A DNA stretch of 64,000 nucleotides from an uncultured Eubacterium sp. (GCA_910577195.1 CAJTLP010000004.1:62001-126000), one strand, 5' to 3'. Counted from the first letter of the stretch, positions 35,007 through 45,205 are shown. Numbers and translations: made by a program. Notes: a model not told the origin generated them from the sequence alone.

Positions 35007-35906
35007 TTGACAGAATTAATTGAACTTTGTAAGAAAATAAATTGTGAATATGTGCAGAATGAGCCGATGTCAAAGCATACTACCTTTAAAATCGGAGGAA
35101 ACGCATCACTTGTTGTTTATCCTGAAAATGAGGAACAGATAAGTGAGATTGTTAAAACGGCAAAAACGGCAGGAATCCGATTAATCACTGTCGGTAATGG
35201 TTCAAATCTGCTTGTGGACGATGATGGTATTGATGCTTGTGTTATGATCCTTGATGAGCATTTTTCCGATATAAGGCTTATTGATGATGAGACTGTTTAC
35301 GCAAGTGCAGGTGCAATGCTTATCAAGGTTTGCCGCTTTGCATATGAAAACGGACTTTCAGGTCTGGAGTTTGCGTACGGCATTCCCGGTACCTGCGGCG
35401 GCGGTGCATTTATGAATGCAGGTGCATACGGCGGAGAAATGAAGGATGTGCTGGTTAAGTGCAGTCATATTGATAAGGACGGAAATATCGGCTGTCTTGA
35501 AAACGATGATTTGAAGCTGTCTTACCGCCATTCGGCATATTATGAAAATGACTGTATTATTACAGGCTTGTATCTTAAGCTAAAAAAGGGAGACAAGGCT
35601 GAAATCAAGGAAAAAATGGATGATCTTATTTCACGAAGAAGAAATAAGCAGCCTCTTGAATTTCCGTCAGCAGGTTCAACTTTTAAAAGACCTGAGGGGT
35701 ATTTTGCGGGTGCTCTGATAGAGGAATGCGGTCTCAGGGGCAGAAGTGTAGGCGGCGCACAGGTGAGTGAAAAGCATTGTGGCTTTGTGATTAACAAGGG
35801 CGGTGCTACCTGCAAGGATGTTTTGGAGTTATGTAAAATATGCAGTGATACTGTATATGATAAAAAAGGCGTAAAGCTTGAAATGGAAATCAGAGTGACT
35901 AAATAA
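35007..35906 (+). CDS. murB: UDP-N-acetylenolpyruvoylglucosamine reductase
   Basis: A 299-residue flavoenzyme making UDP-MurNAc with NADPH, the second step of peptidoglycan precursor synthesis. FAD-binding blocks are TTFKIGGNA and VGNGSNLLVDD; GLSGLEFAYGIPGTCGGGAFMNAGAYGGE and the catalytic Ser in PSAGSTFKRPEG are present (type II MurB, no Tyr loop). Start TTG 35007 is preferred (GGTGA 7 bases upstream) over TTG 35001. It follows the glucokinase stop by 13 bases. Confidence 0.95.
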   Translation: MTELIELCKKINCEYVQNEPMSKHTTFKIGGNASLVVYPENEEQISEIVKTAKTAGIRLITVGNGSNLLVDDDGIDACVMILDEHFSDIRLIDDETVYASAGAMLIKVCRFAYENGLSGLEFAYGIPGTCGGGAFMNAGAYGGEMKDVLVKCSHIDKDGNIGCLENDDLKLSYRHSAYYENDCIITGLYLKLKKGDKAEIKEKMDDLISRRRNKQPLEFPSAGSTFKRPEGYFAGALIEECGLRGRSVGGAQVSEKHCGFVINKGGATCKDVLELCKICSDTVYDKKGVKLEMEIRVTK

Positions 35907-35925
35907 TAAAAAGAGGTGTAGGATT

Positions 35926-36789
35926 TTGGAAAAGGAATTAGTTGTACTTACAGGTGTAAGCGGAGCAGGTAAATCAACCGCTATGAAATTTTTGGAGGAT
36001 GTCGGATTTTACTGTATTGACAATATGCCTCCTGAACTTATGGCAACATTTGTCAGCATTCTTTCAAAGGGCGATGAATACCCTAAGGTTGCAATTGTAA
36101 CCGATGTGCGTTCAAATTATGTTTTTCAAAATCTGATTGAAAGCCTTAATGAAATAGAAGATTACGGCTATATCATAAGAGTCATTTATCTTGATGTGAA
36201 TGATAAAGAGGCTCTCAAACGCTATAAGCTGACAAGAAGAAAGCATCCGTTCGCTGATAAATTCAACGGCAGTATCTCACAGGCAATTGCTTATGAAAAG
36301 GAGATACTTTCTTCACTCAGAGGACGTGCAGACCACGTGATTGACACATCGGATTTGGATGCTGTTAAGCTGCGTGAAAGACTGACTCAGATACTGCTCG
36401 GCAATGACAGTGAGATTATGAATATTTATTGTATGTCCTTCGGCTTTAAGCACGGTATTCCGTCGGAGGCTGATTTTGTAATTGATGTACGCTGTCTCCC
36501 TAATCCGTATTGGGTTGACTCTCTGAGAAATAAAACAGGCCTTGATAAGGAAGTAAAGGATTATGTATTTTCCTTTAATGAGTCAACAGAGCTTTTGAAC
36601 AAACTGATCAGTCTGCTGGACTTCCTTAATCCGCTTTACATAAAAGAGGGAAAAAGCCAGATTGTTGTTGCTATCGGATGTACAGGCGGTAATCACAGAA
36701 GTGTGGCTATTGCCGAAGCACTGAAGGAGCATTTTTCAAAAAAATGGGACAATGTTTCTGCAAATCATAGAGACATTGACAGAAGATAA
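35926..36789 (+). CDS. rapZ: RapZ/YvcJ nucleotide-binding protein
   Basis: A 287-residue P-loop protein of the RapZ family. Walker A GVSGAGKSTAMKFLEDVG, then FYCIDNMPPEL; the C-terminal domain has FGFKHGIPSEADFVIDVRCLPNP and IGCTGGNHRSVAIAE. In Bacillus it affects competence and in E. coli it tunes GlmS through a small RNA. Start is TTG 35926 after AGAGGTG. Usual neighbours are murB and whiA, as here. Confidence 0.95.
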   Translation: MEKELVVLTGVSGAGKSTAMKFLEDVGFYCIDNMPPELMATFVSILSKGDEYPKVAIVTDVRSNYVFQNLIESLNEIEDYGYIIRVIYLDVNDKEALKRYKLTRRKHPFADKFNGSISQAIAYEKEILSSLRGRADHVIDTSDLDAVKLRERLTQILLGNDSEIMNIYCMSFGFKHGIPSEADFVIDVRCLPNPYWVDSLRNKTGLDKEVKDYVFSFNESTELLNKLISLLDFLNPLYIKEGKSQIVVAIGCTGGNHRSVAIAEALKEHFSKKWDNVSANHRDIDRR

Positions 36790-36861
36790 TGAACAGACGT
36801 GTTCATATGTGGGGCGGTTTTGTATCGTCCCAATATTAATAAATAGTTAAGAGTAGGTAAA

Positions 36862-37752
36862 ATGTCTTTTTCACAGGATGTAAAAAACGAACTTCTTCAA
36901 ATTGAATATGAGAACAGCTGCTGCGAAAAGGCACTGCTTTACGGTCTTCTTATTTTCGGCAAAAGCTTTTCATTTTACGGAATCAGTATGCAGACTGAAA
37001 ATGAGGGGATAGCTCAGCTGTATAAAAGCCTGATAAAAAAGTATTGCAATGTTCAATGTGACATTCATGTTTCACCCAAGGGCAGGAGCTTTTCCATTAA
37101 TATTGAGGATGAAAGCAGCTGTGATAAAATTCTCGGTGCCTTTGGACACAATGACAGAGGCAGCCTGAAAATAAATCACGCGAATTTCGACTGCCAGTCC
37201 TGTATAAATGCATTTCTTGCAGGTGCATTTTTGTCCTGCGGTACTGTGTCAGACCCCAAAAAGGATTATCATCTGGAATTCACAGTGCCGTTTATGAACC
37301 TTTCGAAAAGCCTTGTAACTTTTCTGGAGGAGACGGAGCTGTCTCCAAAGCTTTCAAACAGAAAGGGATATAATATAGTATATTTCAAGGGCAGCGGTGC
37401 GATTGAGGACTGTCTTTATCTTATGGGTGCATCATCGGCTATGTTTGAAATGATGAATATTGAAATTGTTAAGGATTTCAGGAATAAGGCAAACCGAACC
37501 GCCAACTGTGAAACTGCCAATATTGAAAAAACAGTTAAGGCAAGTTATGTTCATATTGAGGCGATAGAAAGGATAGAAAGCACAAAAGGACTTGACTATT
37601 TAAAAAAAGATCTTAAGGAAATGGCAATTCTGAGACGTGATAATCCCGAATTATCACTTGCTGAATTGTCAAAGCTCAGTGGTATGTCCCGTTCCGGCGT
37701 TAATCACAGGCTCAGGCGTATCGTCGAAATTGCGGACAGTATTAATAATTAA
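36862..37752 (+). CDS. whiA: WhiA-family DNA-binding protein
   Basis: A 296-residue protein with a degenerate LAGLIDADG homing-endonuclease-like N-terminus (FLAGAFLSCGTVSDPKKDYHLEF) and a C-terminal helix-turn-helix (LSLAELSKLSGMSRSGVNHRLRRI). It affects cell division and, in actinomycetes, sporulation. In many Bacillota yvcK lies between rapZ and whiA; here the 72-base gap holds only small dyads (TGAACA/TGTTCA near 36790). Confidence 0.95.
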   Translation: MSFSQDVKNELLQIEYENSCCEKALLYGLLIFGKSFSFYGISMQTENEGIAQLYKSLIKKYCNVQCDIHVSPKGRSFSINIEDESSCDKILGAFGHNDRGSLKINHANFDCQSCINAFLAGAFLSCGTVSDPKKDYHLEFTVPFMNLSKSLVTFLEETELSPKLSNRKGYNIVYFKGSGAIEDCLYLMGASSAMFEMMNIEIVKDFRNKANRTANCETANIEKTVKASYVHIEAIERIESTKGLDYLKKDLKEMAILRRDNPELSLAELSKLSGMSRSGVNHRLRRIVEIADSINN

Positions 37753-37766
37753 AGGAAGAAAATCAT

Positions 37767-40700
37767 ATGTTTACTCATTTGCACACACATACGGAATTTT
37801 CTCTGCTTGATGGTGCCTGCCGTATTGAGCAGCTGATCAGTCGTGCGAAGAGTCTTGGAATGCAGTCTCTTGCTATTACTGATCATGGTAATATGTATGG
37901 GGCTGTTGATTTTTATAAGGCGTGCAAAAAAGAGGGGATTAAACCGATTATAGGCTGTGAGGTCTATGTTGCAGCACGTACACGCTTTGATAAGGATAAG
38001 GTGCTTGACAAGGAGTATAACCATTTAATTCTTTTGTGTAAAAACGAAACAGGCTATAAAAATCTTATAAATATGGTGTCAAAGGCTTTTACAGAGGGCT
38101 TTTATTTCAAACCGAGAATTGACCATGATTTGCTGGAAAAGTACAGCGAGGGTCTTATCTGTCTGTCTGCCTGTCTTGCAGGTGAAATACCGCAGGCAAT
38201 TTTGCAGAAGGATTATGAAAAGGCAAAGCGTACTGCTTTATGGTACCGTGATGTATTCGGTGAGGGAAACTATTATCTTGAACTGCAGAATCACGGACTG
38301 CCTGAACAGCTTTCTGTTAACGAGGGCGTTAAGCGTATTGCAAGGGAAACAGGCATTCCTCTTGTTGCCACAAATGATGTTCATTATATTGAGCAAGCGG
38401 ATGCTAAAATTCAGCAGGTGCTTATCTGCATTGCAACAAACCACGTTATCGGTGATGATACCGGACTTGAATTTCACTCCAATGAGTTCAATCTCAAGAG
38501 TGAGGAGGAAATGAGAGAACTGTTTTCCGATGTTCCTGAAGCCATTGACAATACACAGAAAATTGCAGAGCAATGTAATTTTGATTTTGAATTCGGAACA
38601 ACCAAGCTTCCATACTATGAAACCCCTGATAATATGAATCATTTTGAGTACTTTAAAATGCTCTGTATGCAAGGGATGAAAAAACGGTATGGTGAAAATC
38701 CGCCGAAGGAATACTACGACAGGCTTGAATATGAGCTTGATACAGTGGAAAAAATGGGTTATACCGACTATTACCTGATCGTGGCAGACTTTGTATCCTT
38801 TGCGAAAAGCAAGGATATTCCTGTAGGACCGGGCAGAGGCTCAGGTGCAGGCTCCATTGCGGCATACTGTATGGGTATAACCGATCTTGACCCAATGAAA
38901 TATAATCTTCTCTTTGAACGATTTCTCAATCCTGAGCGTGTTTCCATGCCGGATTTTGATATCGACTTCTGCTATGAGAGAAGAGGAGAGGTAATAGACT
39001 ATGTAACCGAAAAATACGGCGCTGACCACGTGGCACAGATTGTCACCTTTGGTACACTTGCCACACGTGCGGCAATACGCGATGTGGGCAGGGCAATGGG
39101 TATGCCGTATGCTGCTGTTGATGCAGTAGCTAAGCTTGTGCCCAATGATTTCCATATCTCAATTGACCAGGCTGTAAAAAAGTCTAAGGAGCTTTCTGAC
39201 CTTATACGTGAAAATCAGCAGGTCAATGAGCTGATTGAAACTGCAAGAAAGGTTGAGGGTATGCCGAGAAATACCTCAACGCACGCAGCAGGTGTGGTAA
39301 TAACGCACGACCCTGTGTCAACCTATGTGCCTCTGGCTACGAATGACGGTGTACCTGTTACGCAGTATATTATGACCACGCTTGAAGAGCTGGGACTGCT
39401 TAAGATGGATTTTCTCGGATTAAGAACGCTGACCGTTATCGACGATGCTTCAAAGGCAGCAGGCATTGATATTGATGCAGTTTCAATCAATGATTCTGAA
39501 GTTTACAAATTATTTGCAAGAGGGCAGACAGAGGGTATTTTTCAGTTTGAATCCTCAGGTATGAAGCAGATGCTGACCAATCTGAAGCCTACAGCACTGG
39601 AGGATTTAATCGCTGCCACATCACTGTACAGACCGGGTCCTGCAAAACAGATTGATACCTTTGTGGAGAATTCACACAATCCTGAAAAGGTAAGATATAT
39701 CACTGATAAGCTGAGACCGATACTTGAAAACACTTACGGATGTATGGTGTATCAGGAGCAGGTTATGCAGATTTTCCGTGAGCTTGCAGGCTATTCCTAT
39801 GGACGAGCTGATATTGTACGCCGTGCAATGAGCAAGAAAAAAATTGCGGTTATGGAGCAGGAGAGGGAAACCTTTATTGCAGGCTGTGGGAAGAATGGCA
39901 TAGATGAATCCGCAGCAAATTCTATTTTTGACCAGATGTCGGATTTTGCAAAATACGCTTTTAACAAATCCCACGCAGCCTGTTATGCACTTGTTGCCTA
40001 TAGAACGGCATATCTGAAATGCCATTATCCTGCACAGTTTATGGCGGCACTTATGACATCTGTGCTTGATCAGTCAAATAAAATTGCACGCTATACTGCT
40101 GAGTGCAAGCGTATCGGCCTGAGACTCGGACCGCCTGATATCAATTCTTCGATGAAAGGTTTTACTGCTAACGGAAGAGTTATCAATTACGGACTTCTTG
40201 GTATAAAGAATGTCGGCTCTGATTTCATAGATGATATCGTTGAGGAACGTAAAAACGGCAGATTCATTGATTTAATGGATTTCTGCAAACGTATGCAGGA
40301 GGGGCATTTTAACCGACGTGCGGTTGAGAGTCTGATCCGCTGCGGTGCAATGGACTGCTTTGGCGGCAACAGACGTCAGATGCTCCAGGCTCTGCCTTCT
40401 CTCATCACGAATCTTGAAAATTACAGACAGAGCACACGCTACGGACAGGTTGGATTTTTTGACTTGGGGCAGGGGGACATTATGTCACTGGATTTTGAAA
40501 TGCCTGATGTATCTGAATTTCCTAAGGCAGAGCTTCTTAAAATGGAAAAGGAAATGACAGGCCTGTATCTTTCCGGACATCCTATGGATAAATATGCCGA
40601 TATCTGCAGAAATTCAGGCTATGCCTATACGATTGATCTGATTGAGGCGGAAAAAGATACGATGTCTAAATATAAGGACAAGAGCGTGGTAAAGCTTTGC

Positions 40701-41201
40701 GGTATCATTACCCATGTTACGCTTAAGCAGACAAGAAACGGCGGTACAATGGCATTTGTGACTGCTGAGGATTTGTATGGCTCGATTGAAATTATCGTTT
40801 TTCCTAAGACTCTGGAAAAGTATTCAGAGCTTATTTATGAAACAAGCGTTATAAGTGTTGTCGGCAATCTTTCTTTAGAAGAGCAGAAGGATGCGAAAAT
40901 ACTGGCTTCGGAAATATCGCTTCCACCGTCAGGCAGTAATAATGCAGCCGAAAATGTACCTGTAAAGAAAAAAAGAAAGCTTGGTCTGTTCCTGAGATTT
41001 CAGAATGAACAGGACGATAATATAAGGCTTGCCAAAAGAGTAACAACGATTTTTGACGGAACAATTCCGCTTTATTTCTACTATATTGATAGTGGTCGAT
41101 ATGAGCTTCAGCCGAGAAATGATTTTGTTGAGGTCAATGAAACTGAACTCAGGGAGCTCAAAAGAATACTCGGTGATGAAAATGTTGTATATGTTGGGTA
41201 G
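37767..41201 (+). CDS. dnaE: DNA polymerase III alpha subunit (DnaE type)
   Basis: A 1144-residue replicative polymerase. The N-terminal PHP domain (THLHTHTEFSLLDGACRI; ITDHGNMYG) is followed by the palm with catalytic acids in MPDFDIDFCYERR (about 400), then fingers, tandem HhH, and a C-terminal OB fold (VVKLCGIITHVTLKQT). Length is usual for DnaE. It starts 14 bases after whiA, so it is the last gene of the operon. Confidence 0.97.
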   Translation: MFTHLHTHTEFSLLDGACRIEQLISRAKSLGMQSLAITDHGNMYGAVDFYKACKKEGIKPIIGCEVYVAARTRFDKDKVLDKEYNHLILLCKNETGYKNLINMVSKAFTEGFYFKPRIDHDLLEKYSEGLICLSACLAGEIPQAILQKDYEKAKRTALWYRDVFGEGNYYLELQNHGLPEQLSVNEGVKRIARETGIPLVATNDVHYIEQADAKIQQVLICIATNHVIGDDTGLEFHSNEFNLKSEEEMRELFSDVPEAIDNTQKIAEQCNFDFEFGTTKLPYYETPDNMNHFEYFKMLCMQGMKKRYGENPPKEYYDRLEYELDTVEKMGYTDYYLIVADFVSFAKSKDIPVGPGRGSGAGSIAAYCMGITDLDPMKYNLLFERFLNPERVSMPDFDIDFCYERRGEVIDYVTEKYGADHVAQIVTFGTLATRAAIRDVGRAMGMPYAAVDAVAKLVPNDFHISIDQAVKKSKELSDLIRENQQVNELIETARKVEGMPRNTSTHAAGVVITHDPVSTYVPLATNDGVPVTQYIMTTLEELGLLKMDFLGLRTLTVIDDASKAAGIDIDAVSINDSEVYKLFARGQTEGIFQFESSGMKQMLTNLKPTALEDLIAATSLYRPGPAKQIDTFVENSHNPEKVRYITDKLRPILENTYGCMVYQEQVMQIFRELAGYSYGRADIVRRAMSKKKIAVMEQERETFIAGCGKNGIDESAANSIFDQMSDFAKYAFNKSHAACYALVAYRTAYLKCHYPAQFMAALMTSVLDQSNKIARYTAECKRIGLRLGPPDINSSMKGFTANGRVINYGLLGIKNVGSDFIDDIVEERKNGRFIDLMDFCKRMQEGHFNRRAVESLIRCGAMDCFGGNRRQMLQALPSLITNLENYRQSTRYGQVGFFDLGQGDIMSLDFEMPDVSEFPKAELLKMEKEMTGLYLSGHPMDKYADICRNSGYAYTIDLIEAEKDTMSKYKDKSVVKLCGIITHVTLKQTRNGGTMAFVTAEDLYGSIEIIVFPKTLEKYSELIYETSVISVVGNLSLEEQKDAKILASEISLPPSGSNNAAENVPVKKKRKLGLFLRFQNEQDDNIRLAKRVTTIFDGTIPLYFYYIDSGRYELQPRNDFVEVNETELRELKRILGDENVVYVG

Positions 41202-41260
41202 GCAGTAATCATTATTTTTTATTAACAATGTAAAATATATAGCTAATGAAAAGACAAGAC

Positions 41261-41289
41261 TTGACTTTTTAGCTCAGTAATATTAAAAT
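41261..41289 (+). promoter_or_regulatory. Promoter of pfkA
   Basis: TTGACT (41261-41266), 17-base spacer, TAAAAT (41284-41289), 45 bases before the ATG. Confidence 0.75.
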
Positions 41290-41334
41290 ATAATGTATTA
41301 TGTTATCATTTTTAGGTATAGGAGGATACTAATT

Positions 41335-42300
41335 ATGAAAACAATTGCGGTATTAACAAGCGGAGGAGATGCTCCGGGCATGAATGCTGCAGTTCGTGCA
41401 GTTGTTCGTACAGCTTGTAAAAACGGCATAAAGGTATACGGCGTAATACGCGGTTATAACGGACTTATAAACGGTGACTTTATTGAGATGGATCTGCGCA
41501 CTGTTTCGGATATAATCAATAGAGGCGGTACAATTCTTTACTCAGCACGCTCAGTTGAATTTTCTACTGAAGAGGGTATGCGCAAGGCGATTCGTACCTG
41601 TCAGGAGTGGGGAATCGAAGGCGTGGTTGTTATCGGCGGTGACGGTTCTTTTCGCGGTGCGAGAGATTTATCTGAAAGAGGTATTCCTTGCGTTGGTATT
41701 CCGGGCACAATTGATAATGATATTGCCTGCTGCGATTATACAATCGGCTATGATACCTGTCTGAATACAATTATGGAAATGGTTGACAGGCTTCGTGATA
41801 CCAGTGAAAGCCATGACCGCTGTACTGTTGTTGAGGTTATGGGCAGACGTGCAGGTTATCTTGCTCTGAATGCCGGTATTGCTGTCGGTGCTACAGCTAT
41901 TCTGATTCCGGAAGTGGAATTTGATATTGACAAGCACGTTATTGAACGTATGGAAAGCACGCAGAGAACAGGCAAAAAGCACTTTATCATCATTGTTGCT
42001 GAGGGTGTTGATGTTGACGTTGATGAGCTTGCAAAGGAAATTCAGGCTCGTACAGGTGTTGAGTCACGTTCAATGACACTCGGTCACGTTCAGCGCGGCG
42101 GATATGCTACAGTTAAGGACAGAGTTATGGCAACCCGTATGGGCAACTATGCAGTTAAGCTTCTTATGAACAATATCGGTAACCGTGTTGTTGCTGCTCA
42201 GAAGGAAGAGGTTGTTGATTTCGACATCTTTGAAGCACTCAATATGAAAAAGTCAATTGATATGGAGCTTTATGATATAGCTCACGAGGTTTCAATTTAA
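41335..42300 (+). CDS. pfkA: 6-phosphofructokinase (ATP)
   Basis: A 321-residue PfkA. ATP site LTSGGDAPGMNAAVRA; substrate/catalytic GTIDNDIACCDYTIGYDT (Asp base in the motif), MGRRAGYLALNAG and LGHVQRGG. Glycolytic step from fructose-6-P to the bisphosphate. The start at 41335 has AGGAGG 11 bases upstream; the longer frame to 41293 covers the promoter's downstream region and is not used. Confidence 0.97.
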   Translation: MKTIAVLTSGGDAPGMNAAVRAVVRTACKNGIKVYGVIRGYNGLINGDFIEMDLRTVSDIINRGGTILYSARSVEFSTEEGMRKAIRTCQEWGIEGVVVIGGDGSFRGARDLSERGIPCVGIPGTIDNDIACCDYTIGYDTCLNTIMEMVDRLRDTSESHDRCTVVEVMGRRAGYLALNAGIAVGATAILIPEVEFDIDKHVIERMESTQRTGKKHFIIIVAEGVDVDVDELAKEIQARTGVESRSMTLGHVQRGGYATVKDRVMATRMGNYAVKLLMNNIGNRVVAAQKEEVVDFDIFEALNMKKSIDMELYDIAHEVSI

Positions 42301-42309
42301 TCTACATAA

Positions 42310-42365
42310 ATAAAAAAGACTTGTTATTGCATTTTATTTAATATGCTTTAATAAGTCTTTTTTGT
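42310..42365 (+). terminator. Terminator after pfkA
   Basis: AAAAAAGACTT (42312-42322) pairs with AAGTCTTTTTT (42353-42363) around an AT-rich arm containing further complementarity. Confidence 0.75.
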
Positions 42366-42447
42366 TGTTATCGTATTTGCATTATATTGAAGCAGGTAAA
42401 TATATATGATATAATGTAAAAAATATTGAAAATGAAGGAGAAACAAA

Positions 42448-43698
42448 ATGGCAGACAAGACAAAACAAAAAAATCACACAGATGCGGATTATTCATTGGA
42501 GGCAGTGCCAAAGAATAATCGAAAGAAATTTTGGCCGATGTTTTTCATTATGCTCGGCTTTACCTTTTTCTCTGCAAGTATGTCGGTAGGTGCCAAACTC
42601 GGTAACGGACTTGACCTGAAAGGCTTTGTTCTTTCGGTGCTTATTGGCAGCACAATATTGAGTGTGTATACAGGCGTTCTCGGATATATTGGCAGCAAAA
42701 CAGGTATGTCATTGGATTTACTTGCGCAGCGCTCCTTTGGTAAATACGGTTCATTCCTTCCGTCGGCACTTATAACCTTTACACAGATTGGCTGGTTTGG
42801 TGTAGGTGTTGCAATGTTTGCAGTTCCTGCAGCAGATGTACTGCACGTAAGTCCGATTCTTCTTGTTGCAATCGCGGGTATATGTATGACTGCGTCTGCC
42901 TATTTCGGTATTAACGGACTTGAAATTGTAAGCTATATTTCTGTTCCTTTAATAGCAGTTCTCGGTATATATTCTATGGTAACTGCAACGAATGACGGTG
43001 GGGGCCTTGTGCAAATTTTTGCCAAGAATACAGGGGAGTTAAGTGTATTTGCCGGTGTGGGACTCGTTATCGGCTCCTTTGTAAGCGGCGGAACGGCTAC
43101 TCCTAATTTCACTCGTTTTGCGAATTCCAATAAAAACGCTGTTATCACCACTGTTATCGCTTTCTTTATCGGCAATACTCTGATGTTCTCCTTCGGTGCA
43201 GTGGGTGGTGCATTCACAGGCAAGGATGATATTTTTTATGTTATGATTGCACAGGGGCTTCTCGTTCCTGCATTGATTGTACTCGGTGCAAATATTTGGA
43301 CAACGAATGATAATGCTCTTTATACCTCAGGTCTCGGTCTTTCAAATATTACGAAGGTGCGCAAAAAACCAATGGTTCTTGTTGCAGGTGCAATCGGTAC
43401 AGTAACAGCAATATGGCTTTACAACAATTTTGTTTCTTTTCTTAATATCCTGAATGCAACGCTTCCTCCTGTCGGTGCGATTATTATGCTTGACTTTTTC
43501 CTCAATAAGGAAAATTATACAGAGGATTCCGTTGTAAATACCAAAGTGAATATCGGTTCTGTGCTTGGCGTAATTGCCGGTGCACTTATGGGAAATCTTG
43601 TTCACTGGGGTATTGCATCCATGAATGCAATGGTAACAGCGTGTGCAGTTTACCTGATTTTCAGAGTAATTACTAAGGCAAAGAAAGGAAATAAATAA
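42448..43698 (+). CDS. codB: Cytosine permease (NCS1 family)
   Basis: A 416-residue transporter with about 12 membrane segments. Family blocks: FTFFSASMSVGAKLGNGL near residue 35, ITFTQIGWFGVGVAMFA, VSGGTATPNFTRFA, and TTNDNALYTSGLGLSN. It imports cytosine. It lies 2 bases before codA, and the pair forms a cytosine salvage operon. Confidence 0.93.
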   Translation: MADKTKQKNHTDADYSLEAVPKNNRKKFWPMFFIMLGFTFFSASMSVGAKLGNGLDLKGFVLSVLIGSTILSVYTGVLGYIGSKTGMSLDLLAQRSFGKYGSFLPSALITFTQIGWFGVGVAMFAVPAADVLHVSPILLVAIAGICMTASAYFGINGLEIVSYISVPLIAVLGIYSMVTATNDGGGLVQIFAKNTGELSVFAGVGLVIGSFVSGGTATPNFTRFANSNKNAVITTVIAFFIGNTLMFSFGAVGGAFTGKDDIFYVMIAQGLLVPALIVLGANIWTTNDNALYTSGLGLSNITKVRKKPMVLVAGAIGTVTAIWLYNNFVSFLNILNATLPPVGAIIMLDFFLNKENYTEDSVVNTKVNIGSVLGVIAGALMGNLVHWGIASMNAMVTACAVYLIFRVITKAKKGNK

Positions 43699-43700
43699 TT

Positions 43701-44936
43701 ATGTTATTTAAAAATGCACGAATTGAAAATGCAGAGGTAACATCCGATTTTCGTATTACTGACGGCAAGTTTGATTTAATTGCTTCGGATATTGAACCGT
43801 TGCCGGGTGAAGAGGTAGTTGATTTAGGCAAAAAGCTTGTGCTCCCTCCATTCATTGAATCACACGTACACCTGGATACCTGCCTTACAGCCGGTGACCC
43901 TGTATGGAATCAGTCAGGCACTCTTTTTGAAGGTATTGAGTGCTGGGGTAAGCGTAAGGACAAGCTCAGCAAAGAGGATATACGTGACCGCGTAAAGCGT
44001 GCAGTAAAGATGCAGGCAGCTCACGGTGTGCAGTTTGTACGTACTCATGTTGATGTAACCGATCCCTCTTTGATTGCAATGGAAACGATGATTGAACTGC
44101 GTGAAGAACTCCGTGATGTTATGGATATTCAGATTGTTGCTTTTCCGCAGGAAGGCATTTTCAGCTATCCTAACGGTAAGCAGCTTATGATTGATGCGGT
44201 TAAGCTTGGCGCAGATGCTGTCGGTGCCATCCCTCATTTTGAGTTTACAAGGGAATACAGTGTGGAATCTCTCAATTTTGCAATGCAGCTTGCAGCTGAA
44301 AACGATAAGCTTGTTGATGTTCATTGTGATGAAATTGATGATGAGGCATCAAGAGGACTTGAAACCGTTGCCGCAAGAGCTCTGGAGCTTGAGCTTTTCG
44401 ATAAGGTCACTGCAAGCCATACAACCGCTATGCATTCATATAATAATGCTTATGTCGTTCGCTTAATGAGACTCCTTAAAATGAGCAAAATCAATTTCGT
44501 TTCCAACCCTCTTGTGAATACGCATCTTCAGGGCAGAATGGATACTTATCCGAAACGCAGAGGTGTAACACGTGTCAAGGAGCTTACAAATGAAGGCATA
44601 AATGTATCCTTTGGTCACGATGATATTTTTGATCCCTGGTATCCTTTGGGAACAGGAAATATGCGTGATGTCGTATTTATGGGATTACACGTTTGTCAGA
44701 TGATGGGCTATGAGGATATCATGAATTCATATAAGTTTATCACAACAAATGCTGCACGTACGCTGCATCTGGGAGATCAGTACGGCATTGAAGAGGGGAG
44801 ACCTGCAAGCTTTGTTGTCTTGGATGCTGAGAATTATTATGATGCACTGAATACAAATGCAGCGGTTCTCTTTTCCTATAAAAAGGGGAAAAAGATAGCA
44901 CAGACAACTCCTTGTAAAAAAGAAGTTCTCTTTTAA
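43701..44936 (+). CDS. codA: Cytosine deaminase
   Basis: A 411-residue amidohydrolase. Metal ligands are in PPFIESHVHLDTCLTAG (HxH), DVHCDEIDD, ASHTTAMHSY and SFGHDDIFDPWYPLGTGN. It converts cytosine to uracil and ammonia. It is fully collinear with CodA and is translated together with codB. Confidence 0.95.
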   Translation: MLFKNARIENAEVTSDFRITDGKFDLIASDIEPLPGEEVVDLGKKLVLPPFIESHVHLDTCLTAGDPVWNQSGTLFEGIECWGKRKDKLSKEDIRDRVKRAVKMQAAHGVQFVRTHVDVTDPSLIAMETMIELREELRDVMDIQIVAFPQEGIFSYPNGKQLMIDAVKLGADAVGAIPHFEFTREYSVESLNFAMQLAAENDKLVDVHCDEIDDEASRGLETVAARALELELFDKVTASHTTAMHSYNNAYVVRLMRLLKMSKINFVSNPLVNTHLQGRMDTYPKRRGVTRVKELTNEGINVSFGHDDIFDPWYPLGTGNMRDVVFMGLHVCQMMGYEDIMNSYKFITTNAARTLHLGDQYGIEEGRPASFVVLDAENYYDALNTNAAVLFSYKKGKKIAQTTPCKKEVLF

Positions 44937-44941
44937 ATAAT

Positions 44942-44983
44942 AAAAAGGCTGCAGCTTGAAACATCATTTTGCAGCCTTTTTCA
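44942..44983 (+). terminator. Terminator after codA
   Basis: AAAAAGGCTGCA pairs with TGCAGCCTTTTT (ends at 44981) around a 16-base loop. Confidence 0.85.
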
Positions 44984-45044
44984 TATGCTTGTCATATCAG
45001 TATTGTATAAATTAAAAAAATCTAAAAAATATGTAATAATCATC

Positions 45045-45073
45045 TTGACATTATCATAAATTTATGCTAATAT
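45045..45073 (+). promoter_or_regulatory. Promoter of tRNA-Gln
   Basis: Perfect TTGACA (45045-45050), 17-base spacer, TAATAT (45068-45073), 20 bases before the tRNA. Confidence 0.8.
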
Positions 45074-45092
45074 TATTCAGCAATACAGATAC

Positions 45093-45166
45093 AGAGGTAT
45101 AGTGTAACGGTAACACTCCGGACTCTGACTCCGTCATTTAAGGTTCGAATCCTTATACCTCTGCCA
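45093..45166 (+). tRNA. tRNA-Gln (anticodon CTG)
   Basis: Seven-base acceptor stem AGAGGTA/TACCTCT, discriminator G and encoded CCA (45164-45166). The anticodon loop CTCTGAC gives CTG, and the T loop GGTTCGAATCC is standard. It is flanked by its own promoter and terminator. An integrase-bearing element begins about 400-800 bases downstream, but I found no repeat of the tRNA 3' end at that element's far side. Confidence 0.93.
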
Positions 45167-45170
45167 AAGT

Positions 45171-45205
45171 TGGACAGTTCATTCTGAACTGTCCATTATT
45201 TTTCG
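45171..45205 (+). terminator. Terminator of tRNA-Gln
   Basis: GGACAGTTC pairs with GAACTGTCC with a short loop, then ATTATTTTT. Confidence 0.85.

Noticed and set aside
42364..42447. Purine riboswitch before codB
   Set aside because: The leader after the pfkA terminator is too short and lacks the conserved loop sequences.
45093..45166. tRNA-Gln 3' end as attachment site of the mobilizable element
   Set aside because: No repeat of the tRNA 3' sequence was found near 49-50 kb, so the site cannot be supported from this window.
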